From the NCBI GenBank assembly GCA_005883365.1, contig VAXA01000225.1, forward strand, positions 1-5,775: a DNA stretch of 5,775 nt, written 5' to 3'. Below, in pieces: positions 1-5,775 of this stretch. Position 1 is the stretch's first letter. The number at the start of each line of letters is the position of its first letter. The position numbers and the translations under genes were made by a program. The stretch is from Actinomycetota bacterium (GTDB lineage Bacteria > Actinomycetota > Thermoleophilia > Gaiellales > Gaiellaceae). The notes under the pieces are model-generated. The model ran no database searches. It saw nothing but the letters and a program-made list of their open reading frames with translations, and had not been told where the DNA came from.

Positions 1-617
1 CGTGGGTCGTCGCGTACGGCGGCGAAGTCGTCGTCCCTGCGCGCCCTTTCCCGGAAGCGCGGTAACAGCTCGACGGACCGGCGGAGATGCGCGAAGGTGT
101 CGTCGTCGGTTTCGCCCGCGAGCGTTGCGAAGCACGCGTAGTTGTAGTTGAGGCCCGGGTGGTCGGGCATGCGCTGGAGGGCAGCGCGGACGGCTTTGAG
201 CGCGTCGGCATAGCGCTGTTCGCCGTAGGCCTTCATCGACTCGTTGTGGTACGGCCACGCGTCGCCCCAGTCGATCCCCTCGTACGCCTCGCCGGGTGTG
301 GCGCCGACGGCGAGGATCGTTGCGTCCCCTGTGGCACTCCGCCGGGCCTCGGGCGCGACGGCGACGAACGTGCCTGCGGGCGCGTCGATCGTTTCGCCGT
401 CGAGCTCGAAGGTCGCGTTCCCGTGAAGCACGATGTACAGCTCCTCTTGGCCCGACTCGGCCTCCTCGTGCTCGGTGATCAGCGTGCCGTCCTCGCCGGG
501 CGTGTAGGCGTTGATCCCGAATGCGCGGATCCCGAGGTGCTCGCGCACCAGGATGTCTCTGCCGCGACGCTCGATGTTTTCGAGTCGTGCGACCTGCCAC
601 CTCCGCTTGCCACTCAA
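1..617 (-). CDS. Cupin-fold protein with TPR-like C-terminal region (partial, 3' end outside window)
   Basis: 205 codons are visible, read leftward from a TTG start at 617-615; the stop lies beyond base 1. Residues about 28-110 form a cupin barrel: a GIRAFGINAY strand, then EELYIVLHGNATFELDGE (about 58-75) and an APAGTFVAVAPEARR turn (about 79-93). The classical metal-binding histidines are mostly absent: only H50 lies near motif 1, and motif 2 has arginine where histidine is usual, so enzymatic activity is doubtful. Residues about 120-205 (from WPYHNES through ALKAVRAAL to LRRSVELLPRFRERARRDDDF) look like one or two TPR-type helical pairs. I recognise this cupin-plus-TPR-end arrangement from uncharacterised actinobacterial proteins of about 200-220 residues, so little is probably missing. 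The TTG start is chosen because AGGGGG sits five bases upstream, no ATG or GTG lies nearby upstream in frame, and the family's conserved N-terminus begins here. The gene follows polA on the same strand. No substrate or partner can be named. Confidence 0.85.
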   Translation of the reverse strand, partial: MSGKRRWQVARLENIERRGRDILVREHLGIRAFGINAYTPGEDGTLITEHEEAESGQEELYIVLHGNATFELDGETIDAPAGTFVAVAPEARRSATGDATILAVGATPGEAYEGIDWGDAWPYHNESMKAYGEQRYADALKAVRAALQRMPDHPGLNYNYACFATLAGETDDDTFAHLRRSVELLPRFRERARRDDDFAAVRDDP

Positions 618-753
618 CGAATCCCCCTGGTAGCTGTTCGCTGGAATCGTCGATCGTAACCGGCGCGGTCGGCGGCGAAGGCTCGCGAACCCTGGTGAAT
701 GGTGCTCGCCTGGGCCAGCGATGCTCTCGCCTGACTGGGCTGCTAGATGAGCA
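618..753. other. Spacer between the polA stop and the cupin start
   Basis: 136 bp with no convincing gene, tRNA or terminator. A minus-strand TACGAT at 658-653 fits the loose actinobacterial -10 pattern TANNNT and sits about 36 bases before the cupin start, but no good -35 accompanies it, so a separate cupin promoter is only possible. A six-base inverted pair (GTGCTC at 702-707, GAGCAC at 749-754) could close a 41-base loop just after polA. It has no U-tract and is too weak to call a terminator. Confidence 0.4.
623..628 (-). promoter_or_regulatory. Shine-Dalgarno site deciding the TTG start of the cupin gene
   Basis: On the minus strand AGGGGG lies five bases before the TTG at 617-615. It is the clearest ribosome binding site in the window and supports the non-ATG start; the next in-frame alternative, a GTG about 20 codons in, would remove conserved N-terminal residues. 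Confidence 0.6.
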
Positions 754-3306
754 CTAGCTTTTCGCGTCGGCCCAGGAGTCGCCGGCGCCCACGTCGACTG
801 CGAGCGGCGGGTCGAGCGGATACGCGCTGCACATCTCCTCCCGCACGAGCTCCCTCACGACCGACGTCTCGGCGTCGGGTGCTTCGAGCAGCAGCTCGTC
901 GTGCACCTGGAGGACGAGCCGCGCGCTTCTCCCCTCCTCCCGCAGCCGGCGCTCGATCGCGACCATCGCGACCTTGATGATGTCCGCGTTCGAGCCCTGC
1001 ATCACGAAATTGACTGCGACGCGCTCGCCGAAGCCACGTGTCGCGCGGTTACGTACGCGCAGCTCGGGCACCGGACGCCGCCGTCCGAGCAGGCTCGTGA
1101 CGTAGCCGTCGCGCTCCGCCTGCTCGATCGTGCGCTGGATGAAGTCCTGCACGAGCGGGAAGCGTGCGAGGTACGCGTCGATGTACTCCTGCGCCTGCTC
1201 GCGCGGGATCTCGAGATTCTCGGAGAGGCCGAACGCCGAGATCCCGTAGACGATCCCGAAGTTGATCATCTTGGCGATCGACCGCTCCGCCGACGTCAGC
1301 TTCGCGGGCTCGACGCCGAGCACCTCTGCTGCCGTCGCCGTGTGGATGTCCTCTCCGCGCTCGAAGGCCTCCCGCAGCTTCGGCTCGCCGGAGACGTGCG
1401 CGAGGATGCGCAGTTCGATCTGCGAGTAGTCGGCCGAGATGAGGCGCGCGCCCGGCTCGGCGACGAACGCCGACCGGATCTCGCGGCCGAGATCGGTGCG
1501 GATCGGGATCGACTGGAGATTCGGATTCGTCGTCGAGAGCCGGCCGGTGGCGGCGACCGCCTGGTTGAAGGTCGTGTGCAGGCGCCCGTCCTCGCCGAGC
1601 AGCGACGGGAGCGGCACGAGATACGTGTTGAGGAGCTTCGAGAGCTCGCGCCACTCCTCGATCACGGCCACGATCTCGTGCTCCTCGCGGATCGCGCGCA
1701 GCACCTTCGTGTCGGTCGAGTAGCCGGTCTTTCCCTTGCGCCCCGGGGTCAGCTCGAGCTTCTCGAACAGGATGCGGCCGAGTTGCTGCGGCGAGCCGAG
1801 CACGAACTCCTCGCCGGCCAGCTCGTAGGCGCGCGACTCGAGCTCCTCGACCCGGTCGGCGAGCCGCGCCGTGATCTCCCCCATGCGGTACGTGTCGATC
1901 TTGACTCCAGCGGTCTCCATCTGGGCAAGGACATGGACGAGCGGCATCTCGACGTCGCGGTAGAGCGGCTCAGCGCCGCGTTCGCGCACGCGCTCGAGCA
2001 GCGGCTCGCGGAGGCGCAGTGTCACGGCCGCGTGGCGGACGAGCTGCGCCGTCTCCTCCTCCGCCTCGGGCTCCACAACCGCCTCGACTGCGTACTCCGC
2101 CGCCAGGTCGTCGAGGAGGTACTCGCTTCGCGCCGGGTCGATCAGGTAGGCGAGGATCATGGTGTCGTCCGCAGCGTCGACACGGAGTGCCTTTGCGTCG
2201 TGCGCGACGAAGCTGCCCTCGAGCCGCTCGGGTCTCGGCGAGATCACGACCTCGTCACCGCTCGCGACCGCGATCCGGTCGGCGTCGGCTGCGATACCTC
2301 CGGCGCTCGGCGGCTCACCCTCGCGCCAGGCGACCGCCGTGCCGGCCGAGATCCGCTCGCGCGCCGGCACTGCCTCGTCGAGCTCGTCCACGCGACCGAG
2401 CAGCGCGCGGAACTCGAACTGCCGGAATGTCTCACGCAGCTGCGCGCGGTCGGGCGGCGCGAGGACGAGCTCCGCGGGGTCGGACTCGACGTCGAGGTCG
2501 CGGCGCATCGTCGCAAGCTCCTTCGCGGCGCGCGCCTGCTCCGCGAACTCCGTCAGGTTCTTCCGGCGCGCCGGCGAGAGCTCGTCGACGTGCTCGAGCA
2601 CTCCCTCGAGCGACCCGAACTGCGCGACGAGCTGGCCCGCGGTCTTGTCCCCGATCCCAGGGACGCCCGGGATGTTGTCGGAGGTGTCCCCCTTCAGCCC
2701 GATGAAGTCGGGGATCTGGTCGGGCCGGATCCCGTACCGCGCCTCCACCCGCTCGGGCGTGTAGACGTTGACGTCGCTGACGCCGCGCGGCGTCATCATC
2801 AGACAGACGTTCTCCGAGACGAGCTGGAAGGCGTCGCGGTCGGTCGAGACGACGCACGTCCGGATGCCCGCGTCGTCGGCGCGCGTCGCGAGCGTCGCGA
2901 TCACGTCGTCCGCCTCCCAGCCCTCGAACTCGAGGTTCCTGTAGCCGAACGCCTCGACGATCGGCCGGAGATGCGCGAACTGCTCGCGCAGGAGATCCGG
3001 CATCGGCCGCCGGCCCTCCTTGTAGACGACCTCGACCGCCTCTGCCTGCGCCGCGCGGTGCACAGGCCGCGTGTCCCAGGCAACCGCGACGCCCTTCGGC
3101 CGGTAGTCGGAGAGGAGCTTGAAGAGCATGTTTGTGAAGCCGAGCAGCGCCCCGGTCGGGAAGCCCTCGCTCGTCGCGAGCTCCTCGGGCAGCGCAAAAA
3201 AGGCGCGATAGGCGAGGTTGTTGCCATCGACGAGGAAGAGCTCGGCGTCGCGCGCCGGAGCGTCGTTCAGGTCGAGCTCGGCACCCGTGAGCGTCTTCGG
3301 CGACAT
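754..3306 (-). CDS. polA: DNA polymerase I, 5'-3' exonuclease plus polymerase, with degenerate 3'-5' exonuclease domain
   Basis: 850 residues, ATG to TAG, in the usual range for the family (recalled: E. coli 928, Taq 832). It fills gaps and removes RNA primers in Okazaki-fragment processing and excision repair. Residues about 20-310 are the 5' nuclease: VDGNNLAYRAFF (26-37), WEADD (130-134), STDRD (154-158) and GLKGDTSDNIPGVPGIG (203-219) keep the metal-binding acids and the helix-hairpin-helix. Residues about 320-435 occupy the proofreading domain but lack its catalytic acids: WRE stands where DTE is expected, and RHAAVTLRL (424-432) has alanine for the last aspartate. Residues about 445-850 are the polymerase: TGRLSTTNPNLQSIP (587-601), motif A DYSQIELR (626-633), O helix R675/K679/F683/Y687 in RSIAKMINFGIVYG, and motif C VHDE (801-804). 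The phenylalanine at 683 is the E. coli-like form. The start is the only ATG ahead of the nuclease core; no clear Shine-Dalgarno precedes it. Transcribed away from the GNAT gene. Confidence 0.98.
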   Translation of the reverse strand: MSPKTLTGAELDLNDAPARDAELFLVDGNNLAYRAFFALPEELATSEGFPTGALLGFTNMLFKLLSDYRPKGVAVAWDTRPVHRAAQAEAVEVVYKEGRRPMPDLLREQFAHLRPIVEAFGYRNLEFEGWEADDVIATLATRADDAGIRTCVVSTDRDAFQLVSENVCLMMTPRGVSDVNVYTPERVEARYGIRPDQIPDFIGLKGDTSDNIPGVPGIGDKTAGQLVAQFGSLEGVLEHVDELSPARRKNLTEFAEQARAAKELATMRRDLDVESDPAELVLAPPDRAQLRETFRQFEFRALLGRVDELDEAVPARERISAGTAVAWREGEPPSAGGIAADADRIAVASGDEVVISPRPERLEGSFVAHDAKALRVDAADDTMILAYLIDPARSEYLLDDLAAEYAVEAVVEPEAEEETAQLVRHAAVTLRLREPLLERVRERGAEPLYRDVEMPLVHVLAQMETAGVKIDTYRMGEITARLADRVEELESRAYELAGEEFVLGSPQQLGRILFEKLELTPGRKGKTGYSTDTKVLRAIREEHEIVAVIEEWRELSKLLNTYLVPLPSLLGEDGRLHTTFNQAVAATGRLSTTNPNLQSIPIRTDLGREIRSAFVAEPGARLISADYSQIELRILAHVSGEPKLREAFERGEDIHTATAAEVLGVEPAKLTSAERSIAKMINFGIVYGISAFGLSENLEIPREQAQEYIDAYLARFPLVQDFIQRTIEQAERDGYVTSLLGRRRPVPELRVRNRATRGFGERVAVNFVMQGSNADIIKVAMVAIERRLREEGRSARLVLQVHDELLLEAPDAETSVVRELVREEMCSAYPLDPPLAVDVGAGDSWADAKS

Positions 3307-3313
3307 CTCTGCG

Positions 3314-3319
3314 AGTGTA
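3314..3319 (-). promoter_or_regulatory. Candidate -10 element for a leaderless polA transcript
   Basis: On the minus strand TACACT (matching TANNNT) ends seven bases before the polA ATG, the right distance for transcription starting at or next to the A of the start codon. This agrees with the absence of a Shine-Dalgarno site. No recognisable -35 lies 16-18 bases further upstream, which would be inside the first codons of the divergent gene. Inference only. Confidence 0.3.
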
Positions 3320-3326
3320 CGGCCCC

Positions 3327-4238
3327 ATGGAGGTCGTCCCCTTCGCAGAAGAGCACCTCGACGCGGCGGCCGAGCTGCTCACGGCGCGGCACGAGGCGCA
3401 CCGCCGCGTCTTCCCGCAGCTGCCCGAAGCCGACTACCGCGCGGAGATCGCCGCGCTCCTGGAACAGGGCGCGACCGGCGCCTTCACGGAGGGCGCGTAC
3501 GTGTTGGGCAAGTCCGGTCCGGTAGAGCGCTGGGGCCCGAACATCTGGGTCGAGGCGGCCGGGCACGCGGCGAGCGACCCGGAGCGCCTGCGAGACGTCT
3601 GGGCGGAGGCGGCGGCGGGCTGGGTCGAGCAGGGCCTGAGAGCGCACTACGCGCTCGTGCCTGCGACCGACACCTCCCTGCTCGATGCCTGGTTCCGGTT
3701 GGGCTTCGGTGCGCAGCACGGTCACGGGCTGCTGGAGATCCCCGAGCGGGAGTGGCCGCCCGGCGTGCGCGAGGCGACGGAGGACGACGTCGAGGAGCTC
3801 GTCGAGATCGGCCCGTTTCTCTCGCGACACCAGACTCGGTCGCCGGTCTTCTCCTCGGTCGCGGAGCAGACCCCGGAGGAGGTCCGCGCAGACGTCCTCG
3901 ACGACTTCACCCGTGACGACGGAGTCAACCTCGTCTACGAGATGGAGGGCCGGATCGTCGGCGACTTCTTCGTCTGCCCCATCGAGCTGTCGAACGCGCA
4001 CAACAGCCTCGCCCGGCCGCCGGGAGCGGCCTTCCTCGGCTTCGCTGTCACACACCCGGACGTGCGGGGGAGCGGAGCCGGCCTCGCGCTCACCGACGCG
4101 TCGTTCGCGTGGGCACGCGCCCGCGGCTACGAGACGATGGTCACGGACTGGCGTGAGACGAATCTGCTGTCGTCCCGCTTCTGGCCGCGGCGCGGCTTCC
4201 GTACGACGTTCCTGCGCCTTCACCGATCCATTCTGTAG
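3327..4238 (+). CDS. Tandem GNAT-family N-acetyltransferase (303 aa)
   Basis: A two-domain GNAT protein, probably cytosolic and acetyl-CoA dependent; the acceptor (small molecule, antibiotic, peptide or protein) cannot be told. The C-terminal domain (about residues 147-303) is intact: a central strand LGFAVTHPDV, then RGSGAG (247-252), which fits the acetyl-CoA pyrophosphate loop pattern R/Q-x-x-G-x-G/A, a helix LALTDASFAWARARG, the strand YETMVTDW, and the typical ending ETNLLSSRFWPRRGFR. The N-terminal half (about 1-140) has GNAT-like order, ending in LLDAWFRLGFG, but no such loop; it is probably a non-binding or structural copy. I start at ATG 3327 because MEVVPFAEEHLDAAAELL resembles the usual GNAT first strand and helix. 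An in-frame GTG at 3315 would add four residues. Neither start has a Shine-Dalgarno site, so leaderless translation is likely. Divergent from polA by 20 bp; its TAG stop overlaps the next gene's GTG. Confidence 0.88.
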   Translation: MEVVPFAEEHLDAAAELLTARHEAHRRVFPQLPEADYRAEIAALLEQGATGAFTEGAYVLGKSGPVERWGPNIWVEAAGHAASDPERLRDVWAEAAAGWVEQGLRAHYALVPATDTSLLDAWFRLGFGAQHGHGLLEIPEREWPPGVREATEDDVEELVEIGPFLSRHQTRSPVFSSVAEQTPEEVRADVLDDFTRDDGVNLVYEMEGRIVGDFFVCPIELSNAHNSLARPPGAAFLGFAVTHPDVRGSGAGLALTDASFAWARARGYETMVTDWRETNLLSSRFWPRRGFRTTFLRLHRSIL

Positions 4239-4240
4239 TG
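4236..4240 (+). other. TAGTG stop/start overlap coupling the GNAT and LarA-like genes
   Basis: The GNAT stop TAG (4236-4238) shares its G with the GTG start (4238-4240) of the next gene. The bases just upstream contain no purine-rich ribosome binding site, so the second gene is probably translated by re-initiation after termination, which ties its output to that of the GNAT gene. Confidence 0.6.
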
Positions 4241-5740
4241 GCGCGCGTGCCGCTCCTCTCCGGCACGCGCCTCGTCGTGGCGTCGGCGCCTGCCGACGCG
4301 CGCGTGTTGCGGCCCCCGCCGCCCGGCCGCGCGACGGACGTCGAGGCGGCGACGCGGGAGGCGTTGCGCTTTCCGCTCGACGGGCCGCCGCTCGCGGCGC
4401 TCGCCGCACGTGCGACCCGTGTGACCATCTTGGTCGAGCCGCCCGCGTTGCCGATCGGGAGTGTGCTCGGCGACCCGCGCCGGCAGGCGGTCGCGGCCGT
4501 GAGCGAGACGCTCGATGAGCTCGGCGTGCCAACCGAGAACCAGACCTTGCTCGTCGCCTGCGGCCTCGCCCGCCGCGCGAGCCGGCCGGAGATCGCGGCG
4601 CTCGTGCCACCCGAGTTTCGGCGTCGCTTCCACGGCAGATTGGCCGTGCACGACGCTGCGGACCCCGCCCTCGCCGGTCTCCCTGCGGGCGCGCCACGGG
4701 TGCGGGTCGCCCCCGAGCTCGTGGAGACGGACCTCGTCGTCGTCGTAAGCGCGGCGGAGAGCGTGCTGCACGGCGGCCCGGCAACGCTGCTCGCCGCCGC
4801 CGATGCGGAGACGCAGCGTCGCGCCACTGCGGAGTCGCTCCTCGAGACGGGAGGGTCGGAGGGCTGGCGCGTGGCAACGCTCGTCGAGCGGGCGCTCGCG
4901 GACCGTGTGCCCCTTTTCGGCGTCTCGCTCGTTCTCAACCACCCGCAGTTCACGGGCCCGCTGCGCGGCTATCCGTACGAGCCCGAAGCGGCCGAGCGGA
5001 TCGCCCGCTCGCCCCTGCGGTTCGCGTTCGCAGCCTCACCCGAGTCCGTTCGCCGCCGGGTGCTCCGCTCGCTACGAGGCGTGCGGACTGCCGCCGTAGT
5101 GCTCGCAGGCCCGCCGTCGGTCGTGCACGCCGAGGCCCTGCTCCGCGCGATCGAGCTGAGGCGAGCGACGCTCGACGAGCCCCTCGACGCACTCGTGATC
5201 GCGATTCCCGGCGTGACGCCCTTCTTGCCGCGCGAGAACCCGAATCCGCTCCTCGCCGCGCACCTCGGCCTTGCCCACGCCCTGGGCTTGTGGCGGGATG
5301 CCTTCCCTGTCGCGGACGGCGGCATCGTCATCCTCGTGCACCGGTTCCGACGGGTCTTCGCCCGGCCGACGCAACAGCCGTACCTCGTCTTCTTCCGCTC
5401 CGACCCGATCGCCCGCGACCCGCGGCTGCTGGCTGCGGCGGAGGAGGCGGTCGCCGCGGACGCGCGTGCACTCGAGGAATACCGCGCCGGACGCACGGTG
5501 CACCCCTTGCTGCCGTTCCGCGACTGGGAGGCGTGCCGGCCCGCGCTCGAGCGGGTCGGCGCCGTCTATGTCGCAGGCGCCCGGGACGCCGCCGCGGTGC
5601 GGCAGCTCGGCTTCGTCCCGATCGGCGGCATCGGCGCAGCCATCCAGATGGCCCGCGGCCACCGTGGCCAGGACGCACGCATCGGCTTCCTCCTCGCGCC
5701 GCCGTACTTCCCGCTCCGCGTCGCCTCAACCTGGCCGTAG
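4238..5740 (+). CDS. LarA-like (lactate racemase / DUF2088 superfamily) protein lacking canonical nickel-pincer residues
   Basis: 500 residues, GTG to TAG. By recalled alignment the layout follows LarA: strand VTILVEPPALPIG (62-74), a helix, VACGLARRAS (106-115) where LarA has its T-G-x-H-R-P motif, VHDAADP (137-143), ETDLVVVVSAAESVLHGG (163-180), then a C-terminal domain with IPGVTPFLPRENPNPLL (323-339) and DGGIVILVHRFRRVF (360-374). Characterised LarA is a two-domain protein of about 420-430 residues that racemises lactate with a nickel pincer nucleotide held by a lysine and histidines. Here the D-H-T-R segment reads VEPPA, the GTHR-type histidine becomes alanine (about 111), and the G-G-R-K lysine and the next histidine have no counterpart; H178 is the nearest histidine. 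Lactate racemization is therefore unlikely. I recall close relatives in actinobacterial genomes annotated only as DUF2088 or lactate racemase domain. No signal peptide or membrane segment is evident. Translationally coupled to the GNAT gene. Family assignment is moderate; function is unknown. Confidence 0.75.
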   Translation: MARVPLLSGTRLVVASAPADARVLRPPPPGRATDVEAATREALRFPLDGPPLAALAARATRVTILVEPPALPIGSVLGDPRRQAVAAVSETLDELGVPTENQTLLVACGLARRASRPEIAALVPPEFRRRFHGRLAVHDAADPALAGLPAGAPRVRVAPELVETDLVVVVSAAESVLHGGPATLLAAADAETQRRATAESLLETGGSEGWRVATLVERALADRVPLFGVSLVLNHPQFTGPLRGYPYEPEAAERIARSPLRFAFAASPESVRRRVLRSLRGVRTAAVVLAGPPSVVHAEALLRAIELRRATLDEPLDALVIAIPGVTPFLPRENPNPLLAAHLGLAHALGLWRDAFPVADGGIVILVHRFRRVFARPTQQPYLVFFRSDPIARDPRLLAAAEEAVAADARALEEYRAGRTVHPLLPFRDWEACRPALERVGAVYVAGARDAAAVRQLGFVPIGGIGAAIQMARGHRGQDARIGFLLAPPYFPLRVASTWP

Positions 5741-5775
5741 CCCAAGCGCTTCGGCTGCAGCGCCCACCTCCTCGT
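5726..5775 (-). CDS. Possible C-terminal end of a convergent gene (partial, 5' part outside window)
   Basis: Reading leftward from the right edge, one minus-strand frame gives EEVGAAAEALGLRPG and then TGA at 5728-5726. The alanine-rich helix ending in ALGLRP looks like a normal C-terminus of a GC-rich cytosolic protein. If real, the gene converges on the LarA-like gene and overlaps its last 15 bases. Only 15 complete sense codons are visible, so this could be a chance open frame, and no family can be named. Confidence 0.3.
   Translation of the reverse strand, partial: EEVGAAAEALGLRPG

Noticed and set aside
87..659. A 190-codon plus-strand open frame over the cupin gene.
   Set aside because: It lies antisense to a frame with clear cupin motifs and a strong ribosome binding site; its own product shows no recognisable domain.
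680..700. A GGCTCGCGAACC-type palindrome in the polA/cupin spacer resembling a tRNA T-arm.
   Set aside because: No acceptor stem, anticodon arm or matching T-loop could be assembled around it.
702..754. An inverted pair GTGCTC/GAGCAC after polA as an intrinsic terminator.
   Set aside because: The stem is only six bases with a 41-base loop and no following U-tract.
3315..3326. GTG at 3315 as the start of the GNAT gene.
   Set aside because: It adds only four residues without family resemblance and has no ribosome site. The ATG at 3327 fits the expected GNAT N-terminus better, though the GTG is not excluded.
901..3525. An 874-codon plus-strand open frame lying antisense to polA and running into the GNAT gene.
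   Set aside because: Its codons lie exactly in register opposite polA codons, so it stays open simply because polA avoids TTA, CTA and TCA in this GC-rich genome. Its translation is rich in R, D, L, H and E without domains, while polA has every expected motif.
3267..4877. A 536-codon minus-strand open frame antisense to the GNAT and LarA-like genes.
   Set aside because: It is in register opposite the GNAT codons, giving the same composition effect, and its arginine-rich, low-complexity product has no recognisable domain.

Overview
The window is a very GC-rich (about 70% by eye) stretch of bacterial chromosome. Strong G/C bias at third codon positions, an actinobacterial style of cupin protein, a DNA polymerase I with a worn-out proofreading domain, and genes without Shine-Dalgarno sites all suggest a high-GC actinobacterium. 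A soil Thermoleophilia/Solirubrobacterales-like lineage is my best guess, but it rests on recalled resemblance and not on a search.

Layout. On the minus strand, positions 1-617 hold the 5' part of a cupin protein with a TPR-like C-terminal region, running off the left edge. A 136-bp spacer separates it from polA (754-3306, minus), which encodes an 850-residue DNA polymerase I. Only about 20 bp away and divergent, a plus-strand pair begins: a two-domain GNAT acetyltransferase (3327-4238), then a 500-residue protein of apparent lactate-racemase (LarA/DUF2088) ancestry (4238-5740). The pair is joined by a one-base stop/start overlap (TAGTG). At the right edge the last codons of a possible convergent minus-strand gene (5726-5775) overlap the end of the LarA-like gene.

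How the genes relate. PolA is housekeeping replication and repair. The GNAT and LarA-like genes look like a translationally coupled two-gene unit, so a shared pathway is plausible, but the substrate cannot be read from the sequence. The LarA-like protein is the most interesting item: it keeps the length and overall layout of the family, but by a from-memory alignment it lacks the residues that anchor and coordinate the nickel-pincer cofactor in characterised LarA. I see no mobile elements, CRISPR arrays, tRNA or rRNA genes, or convincing intrinsic terminators. The very long open frames antisense to polA and to the GNAT gene are composition artefacts.
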